Of a DNA stretch of 36,464 nucleotides, positions 8,394 through 17,137 are shown piece after piece (positions within the stretch are counted from its first letter, which is position 1; every line of letters starts with the position of its first letter). The notes under the pieces were generated by a model. The model worked only from the letters and a program-made list of their open reading frames with translations. It was not told the DNA's origin and did not search any database. A program made the position numbers and the translations under genes. Source of the stretch: Paracoccaceae bacterium (GTDB lineage Bacteria > Pseudomonadota > Alphaproteobacteria > Rhodobacterales > Rhodobacteraceae); the NCBI GenBank assembly GCA_020425125.1, contig JAGQRV010000002.1:1-36464 (forward strand). Direction: 5' to 3'.

Positions 8394-10757
8394 TCACTCC
8401 CTCGTCTTCATCACCGCCACCAGATCGAGCCGATCGATCCGCCGCCGCACCAGCAAGGCCGACGCGAGCGTTGCACCGGCGACGATCAGGACCGCGTAAC
8501 CGTACGTCGCCGGGCGCACCACGAGCGGGATGGTCAAGGTATCGGTCGAAAAGCCCTGCACGATCAAGGCTGCGAAGCTGTAGCCGAGGACGCAGCCAAG
8601 CGGCATCGCGAGGAGGGCGAGACCCAAAAGCTCCCCGAACAGGACAAAGGAAACTTCGCCCCGGGTGAAGCCTAGGATACGCAGGCTGGCCAGTTCATGC
8701 GCTCGCTCGGACAGCTGGATGCGGGCAGCATTGTAGACGACGCCGACCGCGATCAGCGCCCCCAAGATGGAGTAGACCGTGATGGAGATAGACAGATTCT
8801 CCGCCATGGTCGCGCGGAATGTCGCGCGCACCTCGGTCCAGAGAGTCATGCCGGCAATTTCCGGCGTCATCTTGACTTGGGCATTGAGGGCCGGAAGCGC
8901 CGCCATATCGACCCGGACGTGGACGAGATTGACTTCGGGCCCGCTCATGCGAAGGGCGGACAGTGCGGATTGCGCCATGTAGGCACCTTCGCCGTAATGC
9001 AGCCGCACCGTCCCGGCCAGCGGCACCGCGCGGGTCTCGCGGCGTCCGTCCCTGAAGTCGATCTCGACAGTGTCGCCGGGTTCAAGGTCGAGTTGTCCGG
9101 CCAGTCGGTCCGACACGAGGAGGCCCTGTTCGGGGACAGCGACGACGCGGCCCTCGGCGTCGAGGAGTCTGGCCAGATTCGCCGCTTCGGGACGTCCCTC
9201 GAGACCGACCCGCCGCTCGAGCGGACCATGACGCAGTGTCACCGGGACCGAAAGCCCGCCTTCGGCGGCAAGAACTCCCGGAAAGGCCGCGACCTCCAGA
9301 ACAGCCGCCGGCGTCCGGGATTCGTTGAAGGTCACGGTCGCGTCCTGCCGGTTGGCGCGGAACAGGCTTTCGTCGATCAGATATTCGATCGCGTCGAAGG
9401 TGAAGAGTGACCCGACAAGAATGGCGACAGACGCCGCAACGCCAAAGAGCGCGAAGGCCGCCCGTCCCGGCCAGCGGGTCAGGCTGCGCAAGATCATCCG
9501 CGCCGTCGTGGGCAGGCCCAGAAGGTCGCCGAGGCGGTCACTGGCGCGGCGCCGGAAACGGACCGGCATGGGCGGCGCCATTGCGACCGCCGGTGCGAGT
9601 CGCAACGCCGCGCGAACCGCGAAGAACGCGCCGGACAGAACCGCGACCAGCGCCACCAGCGCCGAGACGGCGAATGTGTGAAAGCTTGCGACATAGACGA
9701 GATACGGGAAGCGGAAGAATTCACTGTAGAGCCGGGTCATCCCCTGCCCGGCCCACCAGCCGAACCCCCAGCCGATCGCGATGCCGATGGCGCCGATGGC
9801 TGCGGCAAGCTTCAGATAATGCCGCGCCACCGCAGCCCCGGAATAGCCGATCGCCTTGAGCAGCCCGATCTGGCTGCGCTCGAGCGCGATCATGCGCGCG
9901 AGCACCAGATTGACCAGGAAGGCAGCGACCAGAAAGAAGACCGGCGGCATCACCCAGGCCATGGCGCGGAGCCCGCGCAGTTCGTCATCGAGAAAGCGAT
10001 GCGAGATCTGCTGGTCGCGGCCATACGCGCCGGTGCCGCCATAGGGGGCCAGCAGATCGTCGAGGCGTGCGATCACTGCATCTTCCGACGCGCCGCGCAC
10101 CAGGCCGAGAGCCAGGTCGTTGAAGGCGCCCTGCTCCCCGAAAGCTGCCGCAGCGGCGTCGTGCCCCATCCAGATCACACCGAAGCGCCGGTCATCCGGC
10201 ATCAGTCCGCCGGGGCCGACCGTGTAGATGAATTCCGGGCTCAGCAACGTACCGACGATAATGAGGTCGCGGCGACGTCCGTTCAGAACTGCGCCGAACC
10301 CGTCCCCCGGCTGGAAGCCGTGCGCGGCGGCAAACGCCGCGTTGACCGCCACCTCGTCGGGTCGCGCCGGGTCGGGCAGCCGGCCGCTGCGCAACAGCGG
10401 AACGTTGAGCGCCGGTTCACCGAACGCGGGCAGCGACAGGATGCGTCCCGTCGCCGGCTCCGACAGGCCGGGCACGTCGAGGATCGCCGCCCCCGCCACC
10501 CGGGCCTCGACGCTCTGGACGCCGGGGATTGCCGCGATCTCGTCCACAATACCCAGTGGGGCCCGCTTCGCCGCGGCGAACACGTCGGCGAAGCGGTTGC
10601 GCTCGTAATAGGCGGTTCGGGTCTCGAACAGCGAGACCTGGGCGCCGAAGGCGATAACAAGGATCGCCACACCGGCGCCAAGCACCAGGGCGATCGCCAG
10701 GCTCTGGGCCCAGAGCCGCCGGAGGTCACGAAGAAGCTTCCGGTCGAGTGGGGCCAT
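8394..10757 (-). CDS. FtsX/MacB-type ABC transporter permease
   Basis: A 787-residue inner-membrane permease. It has an N-terminal transmembrane helix (about residues 15-38, SLAIALVLGAGVAILVIAF), a large periplasmic core domain, then three helices in an FtsX domain (about 265-390). After the short cytoplasmic stretch that follows, a second N-terminal-like helix (FALFGVAASVAILVGSLF), another periplasmic domain and a second FtsX domain close the protein (about 655-780, with ALASLRILGFTRGEVSFVLF). The duplicated layout is that of the large 'FtsX-like permease' subfamily rather than of four-helix MacB. It starts five bases after the ATPase stop, so the two are certainly co-transcribed. The family is clear; the substrate is not. 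Confidence 0.87.
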   Translation of the reverse strand: MAPLDRKLLRDLRRLWAQSLAIALVLGAGVAILVIAFGAQVSLFETRTAYYERNRFADVFAAAKRAPLGIVDEIAAIPGVQSVEARVAGAAILDVPGLSEPATGRILSLPAFGEPALNVPLLRSGRLPDPARPDEVAVNAAFAAAHGFQPGDGFGAVLNGRRRDLIIVGTLLSPEFIYTVGPGGLMPDDRRFGVIWMGHDAAAAAFGEQGAFNDLALGLVRGASEDAVIARLDDLLAPYGGTGAYGRDQQISHRFLDDELRGLRAMAWVMPPVFFLVAAFLVNLVLARMIALERSQIGLLKAIGYSGAAVARHYLKLAAAIGAIGIAIGWGFGWWAGQGMTRLYSEFFRFPYLVYVASFHTFAVSALVALVAVLSGAFFAVRAALRLAPAVAMAPPMPVRFRRRASDRLGDLLGLPTTARMILRSLTRWPGRAAFALFGVAASVAILVGSLFTFDAIEYLIDESLFRANRQDATVTFNESRTPAAVLEVAAFPGVLAAEGGLSVPVTLRHGPLERRVGLEGRPEAANLARLLDAEGRVVAVPEQGLLVSDRLAGQLDLEPGDTVEIDFRDGRRETRAVPLAGTVRLHYGEGAYMAQSALSALRMSGPEVNLVHVRVDMAALPALNAQVKMTPEIAGMTLWTEVRATFRATMAENLSISITVYSILGALIAVGVVYNAARIQLSERAHELASLRILGFTRGEVSFVLFGELLGLALLAMPLGCVLGYSFAALIVQGFSTDTLTIPLVVRPATYGYAVLIVAGATLASALLVRRRIDRLDLVAVMKTRE

Positions 10758-10762
10758 CGAAG

Positions 10763-11470
10763 CTACCAGGCGATCTCGGCCGGAGCGCGGCGGCGGGCGT
10801 TCTCTTCGATCCGCGCGATGCGGCCATCGGCGAAATGGATCACGCGGTGCGCGATCTCCCGGATCGCCGCGTTATGGGTGATGACCACGATGGACGTGCC
10901 GAGTTCCGCGTTGACCGCGTCCAGCGCCTCAAGGACCTGCACACCCGTTGTACTGTCGAGCGCCCCGGTCGGCTCGTCGCAGAGCAATACGTCCGGGCGC
11001 TTGGCGATGGCGCGCGCGATCGCCACCCGCTGCTGTTCACCGCCCGAAAGCTCGGCGGGGAAGTGTTCGATCCGGTGGCCCATCCCGACCCGCTCCAGCG
11101 CCTCACGCGGGTCCATCGGCTGGCGCGCAATCTCCGTGACGAGCGCCACGTTTTCGCGCGCGGTCAAGGACGGAACAAGGTTGTAGAACTGGAAGACGAA
11201 GCCGACATGGTCGCGGCGATAGGCGGTCAGCCCGCGATCGTCGAGCCCGGTGAGTTCGACGTCGCGGAACCAGACCCGGCCGGAGGTGGCAGTGTCGAGT
11301 CCGCCGAGAATGTTGAGAAGTGTCGACTTGCCGCTTCCCGACGCGCCGAGGAGGACACTCATCTCGCCCGAAGGCAGGTCCAGATCGACGCCCCGCAGCG
11401 CCTCCACCGTGACGGCGCCGCTGCCATAGACCTTGGTCAGATCTTGTGTCCGGTAGACGGGGCGGGCCAT
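10763..11470 (-). CDS. ABC transporter ATP-binding protein (LolD/MacB-ATPase type)
   Basis: The nucleotide-binding subunit that drives the adjoining FtsX-type permease. It carries Walker [10 protein letters not shown], a Q-loop in [18 protein letters not shown], the signature [14 protein letters not shown], Walker [13 protein letters not shown] and the H-loop VITHN. This is the arrangement of the LolD/MacB/FtsE group, which couples to mechanotransmission permeases rather than import. The ATG at 11470 (235 aa) gives the usual N-terminus ([18 protein letters not shown]) with GAGG five bases upstream. An ATG at 11488 with AGAAGG is a close alternative. It is the first gene of the leftward three-gene operon. 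No clear promoter could be placed upstream. Confidence 0.9.
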   Translation of the reverse strand: MARPVYRTQDLTKVYGSGAVTVEALRGVDLDLPSGEMSVLLGASGSGKSTLLNILGGLDTATSGRVWFRDVELTGLDDRGLTAYRRDHVGFVFQFYNLVPSLTARENVALVTEIARQPMDPREALERVGMGHRIEHFPAELSGGEQQRVAIARAIAKRPDVLLCDEPTGALDSTTGVQVLEALDAVNAELGTSIVVITHNAAIREIAHRVIHFADGRIARIEENARRRAPAEIAW

Positions 11471-11488
11471 CCGATCCTCATCGCACAT

Positions 11489-11915
11489 TGTACCTTCTGC
11501 CCGATCAGGCGCATCGCATGAACGCCAAGTCGGGGCAGCCGCCCACCTCTCGCAATGCCCGGTGATGCGATCTTCCGGCAATCTAGCAATGCGCTCACCT
11601 TCCGTCTGCCCGCAATGCGCAGCGCTCATGCAGCCGCCAAGATGCAGGCGGACACGGCATAGCCTCTACGCGGCGAGCATTGGATTCCGGTGATTGGGAT
11701 CGAACCCGGTTATGACGGGGAGCATTCGCCCTTGGCCGTGCCGCCGCCCTCACAGAACGGGCGACTGGAGATCGACGCTCGGTTTTAGAGGGCCGGTCGG
11801 GGCGGGAGAAAGACGGCGTCCAGCCCGCCCCCGGCTTTCCGCCCCTCCGGCGCCTTCTGCGATGGGCCGGCGGGCACGGCTGCATCCCACCGCGCCCGCC
11901 GCTTCGAAACACGGC
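11489..11915. other. Intergenic stretch of about 430 bases; no convincing gene
   Basis: Lies between the end of the flavin monooxygenase gene and the start of the ABC operon, both leftward. Short open frames exist on both strands, but their composition (Arg/Pro-rich) is that of noncoding high-GC DNA. A segment near 11695-11711 resembles a tRNA T-loop in reverse but cannot fold into an arm. The stretch should contain the ABC operon promoter and the monooxygenase terminator; neither can be placed by eye. Confidence 0.4.
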
Positions 11916-13718
11916 TCAGCTCGTATGGTGTACCTCCTGCAGCCCGTAGACCGGGGTCGGGATGTCCTCCATCCGGGCCTTAAGCTGCAGCGACAGATAC
12001 TGAGAGTAGTGCCGGGATTGGTGCAGATTTCCGCCATGGAACCACAGCCCGTCCTGGCGGGTCGGCTTCCACATGTTGCGCTGCTCGCCTTCCCAGGGAC
12101 CCGGATCCTTCGGCGTGTCCGAGCCGAGGCCCCAGACCTTGCCGACCTTGTCGGCTGCTTCCTGGCTGATAAGGTCTGCGGCCCAGCCATTCATCGACCC
12201 GTAGCCGGTGGCGTAAACAACAAGGTCCGCCGGCAGCTCGGTTCCGTCGTCGAGAACCACGGCGTGCTCGCTGAGGTGGCTGACCCCCTTGCCCGATTGC
12301 AGCTTGATCGAACCATCGATGACCAGATCGCAGGCGCCGACATCGATGTAATAGCCCGAACCGCGACGCAGGTACTTCAGGAAGAGGCCCGACCCGTCCG
12401 CACCCCAGTCGAGCAGGAAGCCGCGCTCCTCGAGCTTGCGGTAGAACTCGGCGTCGCGCTCCTTCATCTTCTCATAGAGCGGGATCTGCCATTCGTGCAT
12501 GATCTTGTAGGGAAGCGACGCGAAGATCAGGTCGGCCTTGCGCGTGGTCACGCCGTTCGCTACCGCCCGCTCGGAATAGAGATCCCCGAGCCCGATATCC
12601 ATCAGCGTGTCCGACTTGACGATATGGGTCGAGGAGCGCTGGACCATTGTCACGTCCGCACCGGCCTCCCAGAGCGCCGCGCAGATGTCGTGGGCCGAGT
12701 TGTTGGACCCGATCACCACAACCTTCTTGCCGGCATAGGCGTCGGGACCCGGGTGCTGGCTGGAATGCTGCTGCTCCCCCGCGAAGAGATCCTGACCGGG
12801 GAATGTCGGCACGCTCGGCTTTCCCGACATGCCCGTCGCGAGGACGAGCTGCTTCGGACGCAGCACAACTTCCGAACCGTCCCGGTCGACGGTCACGACC
12901 CATTCCATCGCGGTCTCGTCGTAGCGGGCCGATTTCGCGGTGGAAGAGCCCCAGTAGTTCAGCTCCATCACCTTCGTGTACATTTCCAGCCAGTCGCCGA
13001 TCTTGTCCTTGGGCGTGAAGACCGGCCAGTTTTCCGGGAACGGAATGTACGGCAGGTGATCGTACCAGACCGGATCGTGGAGGCAGAGGGACTTGTACCG
13101 GCCCCGCCACTGGTCGCCGGGGCGGGGATGCTTGTCGAGGATGATGGTCGGCACGTTCAGCTGCCGCAGCCGGGCGCCGAGCGCGATGCCTCCCTGGCCA
13201 CCGCCGACGATCAGCACATAGGGCTGGGTGGTGTAGCCAAGTTCGGCGGCCTCCGCCTCGCGCGTCTCCTTCCAGGTCTTGCGGTCGCGCCGGTGGCCGT
13301 GCTCGGCCCCCATCGGCCGGCGGATGCCCTTGGGCTCCTCGTGCCCCTTGATCTCGCTCAGCGTCGTGAGCAGCGTCCAGATCAGCCCGTCCTTCAGACG
13401 GATATGACCGTAGCCGCGGCCGGTCGCGGTCTCGAACTCGATCCAGCCTTCGATCACATCGCCGTTCGCGGTCGCGGCTTCTGCCGCGTCCTGCCGGAAT
13501 CCGGCCGGCTTCACATCTGGCAGTTGCGCCTCCAGCATAGCCCGGATTTGCGACGGGCCTTCCATTGTCCGGATATTCCAGGTGACGGCCACGAGGTCGC
13601 GCCAGTAGCTGTCGGCCTGGAACAACGCCGCTGCGGCGTTGGCATCGCCGCTTTCCAGCGCCTCGTTCAGTCGGGAAAGTACGGTATCGAGACGGGCGTC
13701 AGGTGTTTGGTCGAGCAT
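11916..13718 (-). CDS. NTF2/SnoaL-like domain fused to a flavin-dependent monooxygenase
   Basis: A 600-residue two-domain protein. Residues about 10-122 look like an NTF2/SnoaL-type cone (SYWRDLVAVTWNIRTMEG, then GHIRLKDGLIWTL). Residues about 165-600 are a flavin-containing monooxygenase: FAD-binding GGGQGG at 172-177, an FMO fingerprint FAGEQQHSSQH at 312-322 (the last position is His where Tyr/Phe is usual), NADPH-binding GSNNSA at 337-342, and a late ATGY motif (VVYATGYGSMNGW). Such enzymes insert oxygen into carbonyl, N or S substrates using NADPH and O2. An AGGAGG about eight bases before the ATG fixes the start. The gene begins 33 bases after the alcohol dehydrogenase stop, so they form one operon behind the sigma-54 promoter. 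The product is inferred; the substrate is unknown. Confidence 0.85.
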   Translation of the reverse strand: MLDQTPDARLDTVLSRLNEALESGDANAAAALFQADSYWRDLVAVTWNIRTMEGPSQIRAMLEAQLPDVKPAGFRQDAAEAATANGDVIEGWIEFETATGRGYGHIRLKDGLIWTLLTTLSEIKGHEEPKGIRRPMGAEHGHRRDRKTWKETREAEAAELGYTTQPYVLIVGGGQGGIALGARLRQLNVPTIILDKHPRPGDQWRGRYKSLCLHDPVWYDHLPYIPFPENWPVFTPKDKIGDWLEMYTKVMELNYWGSSTAKSARYDETAMEWVVTVDRDGSEVVLRPKQLVLATGMSGKPSVPTFPGQDLFAGEQQHSSQHPGPDAYAGKKVVVIGSNNSAHDICAALWEAGADVTMVQRSSTHIVKSDTLMDIGLGDLYSERAVANGVTTRKADLIFASLPYKIMHEWQIPLYEKMKERDAEFYRKLEERGFLLDWGADGSGLFLKYLRRGSGYYIDVGACDLVIDGSIKLQSGKGVSHLSEHAVVLDDGTELPADLVVYATGYGSMNGWAADLISQEAADKVGKVWGLGSDTPKDPGPWEGEQRNMWKPTRQDGLWFHGGNLHQSRHYSQYLSLQLKARMEDIPTPVYGLQEVHHTS

Positions 13719-13751
13719 GGATTTTCCTCCTCTCGGTCACATTCTTTTCGT

Positions 13752-14882
13752 TCAGGACAGGTCGATCAGGATTTTCAACTGGGTTCCCGCGGGATCGAGC
13801 AGCGCGTCGAATCCCTCGCGCACGGCGTCGTCCAGGCGGATCCGCCGGGTCACCACCTTGGCGGCGGGCAGCATTCCGCTTGCGATCATCCGGATCACCC
13901 GCGGCCAGTAGTGGGTCGGGTAGGCCCAGGAGCCACGGACATCGACATCCTTGAAGGTGACCGCGAACCAGTCGAGCGGGTTGTCATGGGGATGAAGCCC
14001 GACCTGGACCACCCTGCCCTGCTTGCGCACCGCATCGAGGCAAGCCTTCAGGGCGTGTTCGTTTCCGACGCATTCAATCGCGACGTCACAGCCGACATGT
14101 CCCTCGGTCTGCGCCCGGATTGCTTCGCCCACGTTGTCGCGCTTCGGATTCAGCGTGATCACGTCGGGCAGCATCTCCCGCGCAAAGTCGAGCCGCGCAT
14201 CGTTGAGATCGGACACGAAAATCTGCGCCGCACCGGCTGCATTGGCCGCAAGCGCGGTCAGCGCGCCGATCGGCCCGGCCCCGGTGACGAGAACGCTGGA
14301 CCCGGCGGTGACCTCGCCCCGGTCGCAGGCATAGACGGCAACCGCCGACGGCTCGACCAGCGCGGCGTCCTCGTCGCTCAACGCATCTGGGATCGGCGCC
14401 ACGTTGTAGTCGTTCACAAGCGACCATTCCGCCATGCCGCCCGACTGCCAGGACAGCCCCACCAGCGCCAATTGCGGCGACAGATGGAAGAGGCCGCGAT
14501 CGGCAAAATAGTCGCCCGCGCGGGGCATGATCAGGGGCTGGATCGACACCCGGTCACCCGGCGCGACATTTGTCACCCCGTCGCCCACGGCGTGCACGAC
14601 CCCACCGAATTCATGCCCAAGAACCTGTGTGCCATGAGCACCGGTGAACGGATGCGGCTCCTTCGGGATGAAGATCGGCCCATAGGCGTATTCGTGCAGG
14701 TCGGTGCCGCAGATTCCGACAAAGCGGTTCCGCACCAGCACCTGACCGGGTCCCGGCCGTCCGGGCCGCGCGATCTGCTCGACCCGCAGATCCTTGGCGG
14801 CGTGGAACCGCAGAGCCTTCATCGTCCCGCTTGAGCCTGCGGCATCGCGCGATGCGCGCACCAGCTCGTCAGTGTCGGTCAT
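13752..14882 (-). CDS. Zinc-type medium-chain alcohol (2,3-butanediol-like) dehydrogenase lacking structural zinc site
   Basis: A 376-residue NAD(P)-dependent dehydrogenase. Catalytic zinc ligands are visible: Cys58 (GICGTDLHEY), His90-Glu91 (GTQVLGHEFGG) and Glu177 (ALVEPSAVA). The Rossmann glycine motif is GAGPIGALTA (201-210). The stretch where the family normally carries four structural-zinc cysteines (about 117-140, between RVSIQP and VGLSWQSGGMAEW) has none. The ATG at 14882 has AGGAGG five bases upstream and is preferred over 14924; an internal ATG at 14822 (MKALRFHAAK) matches the usual family start but has a weak site. The product is probably a carbonyl compound passed to the monooxygenase encoded 33 bases downstream. 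It is preceded by a consensus sigma-54 promoter and the sigma-54 activator gene. Confidence 0.87.
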   Translation of the reverse strand: MTDTDELVRASRDAAGSSGTMKALRFHAAKDLRVEQIARPGRPGPGQVLVRNRFVGICGTDLHEYAYGPIFIPKEPHPFTGAHGTQVLGHEFGGVVHAVGDGVTNVAPGDRVSIQPLIMPRAGDYFADRGLFHLSPQLALVGLSWQSGGMAEWSLVNDYNVAPIPDALSDEDAALVEPSAVAVYACDRGEVTAGSSVLVTGAGPIGALTALAANAAGAAQIFVSDLNDARLDFAREMLPDVITLNPKRDNVGEAIRAQTEGHVGCDVAIECVGNEHALKACLDAVRKQGRVVQVGLHPHDNPLDWFAVTFKDVDVRGSWAYPTHYWPRVIRMIASGMLPAAKVVTRRIRLDDAVREGFDALLDPAGTQLKILIDLS

Positions 14883-15011
14883 TCCTGCCTCCTCTTGCCC
14901 TGTCGCCGTCTTGCCGGCCGCCATCCGCCGCGTCCAAGGCGCCGTGGCCTGCCGGCTTTCGCTCTGACATCATTGAATTTCCTCCCGGCCCGATTGCCGT
15001 ACGCCACGAAA

Positions 15012-15028
15012 AGCAAGCGGCGTGCCAA
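15012..15028 (-). promoter_or_regulatory. Sigma-54 (-24/-12) promoter of the dehydrogenase-monooxygenase operon
   Basis: Read on the minus strand the site is TTGGCACG-CCGC-TTGCT: TGGCACG at 15027-15021, a four-base spacer, TTGC at 15016-15013. It matches the full sigma-54 consensus, including the invariant GG and GC with correct spacing. Transcription would start near 15001, about 120 bases before the dehydrogenase ATG. The gene on its other side encodes a GAFTGA-type sigma-54 activator, which strongly supports function. Confidence 0.88.
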
Positions 15029-15050
15029 CTTCGCTGGCCCCATGACGGAA

Positions 15051-15062
15051 GGGAAATTTCCC
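15051..15062. promoter_or_regulatory. Palindrome GGGAAATTTCCC upstream of the sigma-54 promoter
   Basis: A perfect 12-base palindrome about 23 bases upstream of the -24 element. Its A/T-rich centre could be a regulator or bending-protein site. No known operator is claimed. Confidence 0.3.
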
Positions 15063-15097
15063 GGACCTGTGGCATCGGTTGCGCAGAAGCGCCGCTG

Positions 15098-15125
15098 GTG
15101 TTGCGCCACAGTCGGGCGCAGACAC
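15098..15125. promoter_or_regulatory. Candidate enhancer (activator-binding) dyad for the sigma-54 activator
   Basis: GTGTTGCGCC and GGCGCAGACAC form an imperfect inverted repeat (TGCGCC/GGCGCA arms, with GTGT/ACAC outside and one extra base). It lies about 70-97 bases upstream of the -24 box, in the range expected for enhancer sites of AAA+ activators. Related TTGCGC half-sites occur at 15079-15092. Assignment to the adjoining regulator is inference. Confidence 0.4.
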
Positions 15126-15197
15126 TCTAGCCTGGACCACGCAGCTCAGGGCGCGCAGACGTCAGTCGGTTCTGGAAAGCTGCCGGAAGGCGAGAGG

Positions 15198-17051
15198 TCA
15201 GTGGCGTGGGGTGAGCCCGAAGCGGCGCATCTGCCGATGTACCGTGGTGCGGTCGACGCCCAGGCGCCGGGCCGTTTCGGAGACGTTGCCCTGGCAAGCG
15301 TCGAGCATGGCCCGCAGTTCCGCAACCTTTGCATCGACCGGGCGCACGGGTCCGACGGTCTCGGGCAGGTCGTCCGGACCGATCATGCCGTCCTCGCAGA
15401 GCGCCGCCCCGACCGAGAGCGCGTTCGACAGTTCCCGCAGATTTCCCGGCCATGGATGACCACGCAGCCGGTCGCGCGCCGCAGGGGACAGGCGCGCCTG
15501 CGCGCCCAGCAACCGGTCCACGATCCAGTCGAAATCCGCGCGCTCGCGCAGGGGCGGCAGGGTCAGCGTCGCGCCGCACAGGCGGTAAAACAGATCCTCG
15601 CGCAGCGCCCCCTCGCGGACCCGTGCGGCAAGGTCGCGGTGCGACGCCGAAAGCACCCGGACGCTCACCCGTTTCGGCCGCGCAGCACCAACGGGCGTCA
15701 CCTCTCCCTCGGCGATCACCCGCAGCAGCCGCGCCTGCAGAAGCAGCGCCATGTCGCCGATTTCGTCCAGGAACAGGGTCCCGCCATCGGCCTCTTCCAC
15801 AAGGCCGCGCCGGCCCCGCGGCGCCGCGCCGGTAAAGGCGCCGGGGGCATGGCCGAACAGCTCGGCCTCGATCAGGCTTTCGGGGATGGCCGCGCAGTTG
15901 ACCGCGACGAACGCGCCGGAGAGCCCGCTTGCCTCGTGGACGGCGCGGGCCAGAAATTCCTTGCCGGTGCCGGTTTCGCCCTGGATCAGGATCGGAAGGG
16001 ATGTCCGGGCGAGCTTCGCCGCCTTCGCCTGAAGCGTCATGACCTGCGCGTCGCCGCGCCCGAGGCTTCTCAGCGCCGCGGGGATCGACGGAGACGCTGG
16101 CACGCGGCGCCGGGGTTTCTGCGGCTCGATCGCATGTGCGAACAGGCGCCGCCCGTCCCGTGCGACCACCAGCCGGTCCCGAGTCGGGCGTTGCCGCGTC
16201 AACGCCTCCAGGTCCGAAAGCTCCATGTCGAAAAAGGACCCGAGCGGTTGACCGACGATGCGGTCCGGCTGGCGCCAATCGATCCCGGCCGCGCGGGCAA
16301 GGATCTGGGCGCCGCCATGAGTCATTCCGAGGATCCGCCCCGAGCCGTCGAGCGAGATCGCCGCTTCGGGATCGACATCGAGAAATTCCGGAGAGCGCGA
16401 AAACCGCAGCACCCATTCGTTGCGCGTCTGCGCCATCAGGTTCGCCAGTTCGATCCGCCGCACCGACGCCCGCACGAGGTGAAGAGCCAGGTTCTGGCTC
16501 GCCTTCTCGATCGGCGACGACAGAAGCGAGATGTCGAGCACCGCCGCCAGATCGCCTCGCGTGTCGTAGATCGGCGCCGCGGTGCAGGAGAGCGGCGTGT
16601 GCGTGACGTCGAAATGATCCGTCTGGTGAATGGTCAGCGCCTCGCCGGTCGCGACGCAGGCGCCGATCGCGCAGGTGCCTGCCCGCGGTTCGGACCATTC
16701 GGCGCCAAGGTAGAGACCGGCCTTGCGCAAGGGGCGGGCAAAGTCGGGATCGCCGAGGAATTCCACCGCGACGCCCGAGCGATCCCCCAGAAGCAGCACG
16801 TAGTTCTGTGCCGCGATCTGGGTATAGAGCGCTTCGAGCCCCGAACGGGCGATGGCGATCAGGTCTTCGGATTGCTGGCGGTGCGTCCGAAGATCGCGCT
16901 CCGGCAGGATATACGCCTCGCAGGCGCGGCTCGGGTCAAGTCGGTAGTCGTTGAGGCAACGAAGCCAGGAGTCGACGACCCAAGGGTCGCGCGAAGAGGC
17001 GCGGCCCATCGCCACGTTCTCGACCTCCCGGATGTGATCGAGTCCGCCCAA
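15198..17051 (-). CDS. Sigma-54-dependent transcriptional activator, AcoR-like
   Basis: A 617-residue enhancer-binding protein. The N-terminal region (HIREVENVA, SWLRCLNDYRLDP, EDLIAIARSGLEALY) is typical of AcoR-type regulators. It is followed by a GAF sensor domain (about 75-200), a PAS-like region (about 210-310), an AAA+ domain with Walker A GETGTGKE (358-365), the sigma-54-contacting GAFTGA loop (404-409) and Walker B GGTLFLDE (423-430), and a Fis-type helix-turn-helix at the end (NVSETARRLGVDRTTVHRQM). There is no receiver domain, so it probably senses a small molecule directly through GAF/PAS. The TTG start at 17051 retains the conserved HIREVE segment but has poor ribosome-site spacing; ATG at 17009 is the alternative. 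Its gene lies directly upstream of the sigma-54 promoter it probably activates. Confidence 0.9.
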   Translation of the reverse strand: MGGLDHIREVENVAMGRASSRDPWVVDSWLRCLNDYRLDPSRACEAYILPERDLRTHRQQSEDLIAIARSGLEALYTQIAAQNYVLLLGDRSGVAVEFLGDPDFARPLRKAGLYLGAEWSEPRAGTCAIGACVATGEALTIHQTDHFDVTHTPLSCTAAPIYDTRGDLAAVLDISLLSSPIEKASQNLALHLVRASVRRIELANLMAQTRNEWVLRFSRSPEFLDVDPEAAISLDGSGRILGMTHGGAQILARAAGIDWRQPDRIVGQPLGSFFDMELSDLEALTRQRPTRDRLVVARDGRRLFAHAIEPQKPRRRVPASPSIPAALRSLGRGDAQVMTLQAKAAKLARTSLPILIQGETGTGKEFLARAVHEASGLSGAFVAVNCAAIPESLIEAELFGHAPGAFTGAAPRGRRGLVEEADGGTLFLDEIGDMALLLQARLLRVIAEGEVTPVGAARPKRVSVRVLSASHRDLAARVREGALREDLFYRLCGATLTLPPLRERADFDWIVDRLLGAQARLSPAARDRLRGHPWPGNLRELSNALSVGAALCEDGMIGPDDLPETVGPVRPVDAKVAELRAMLDACQGNVSETARRLGVDRTTVHRQMRRFGLTPRH

Positions 17052-17137
17052 ATTCCTTCGGCATCCCGTCCCAGCGGGATACCCTCCCTAGGGATCCTCC
17101 AGCGGCCATACTGCACGAGGCGCCTCGCGAGTAAAGT

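Noticed and set aside
11690-11735. A GGGATCGAACCCGG segment resembling a reversed tRNA T-loop, with CAT nearby
   Set aside because: On the minus strand the bases around GGTTCGATCCC do not form a T stem (CCGGG faces CCAAT) and no acceptor or D arm is present.
11694-14834. A 1046-codon plus-strand frame across the monooxygenase and dehydrogenase genes
   Set aside because: Both minus-strand genes carry full catalytic motifs and good ribosome sites; the plus frame has no recognisable domain.
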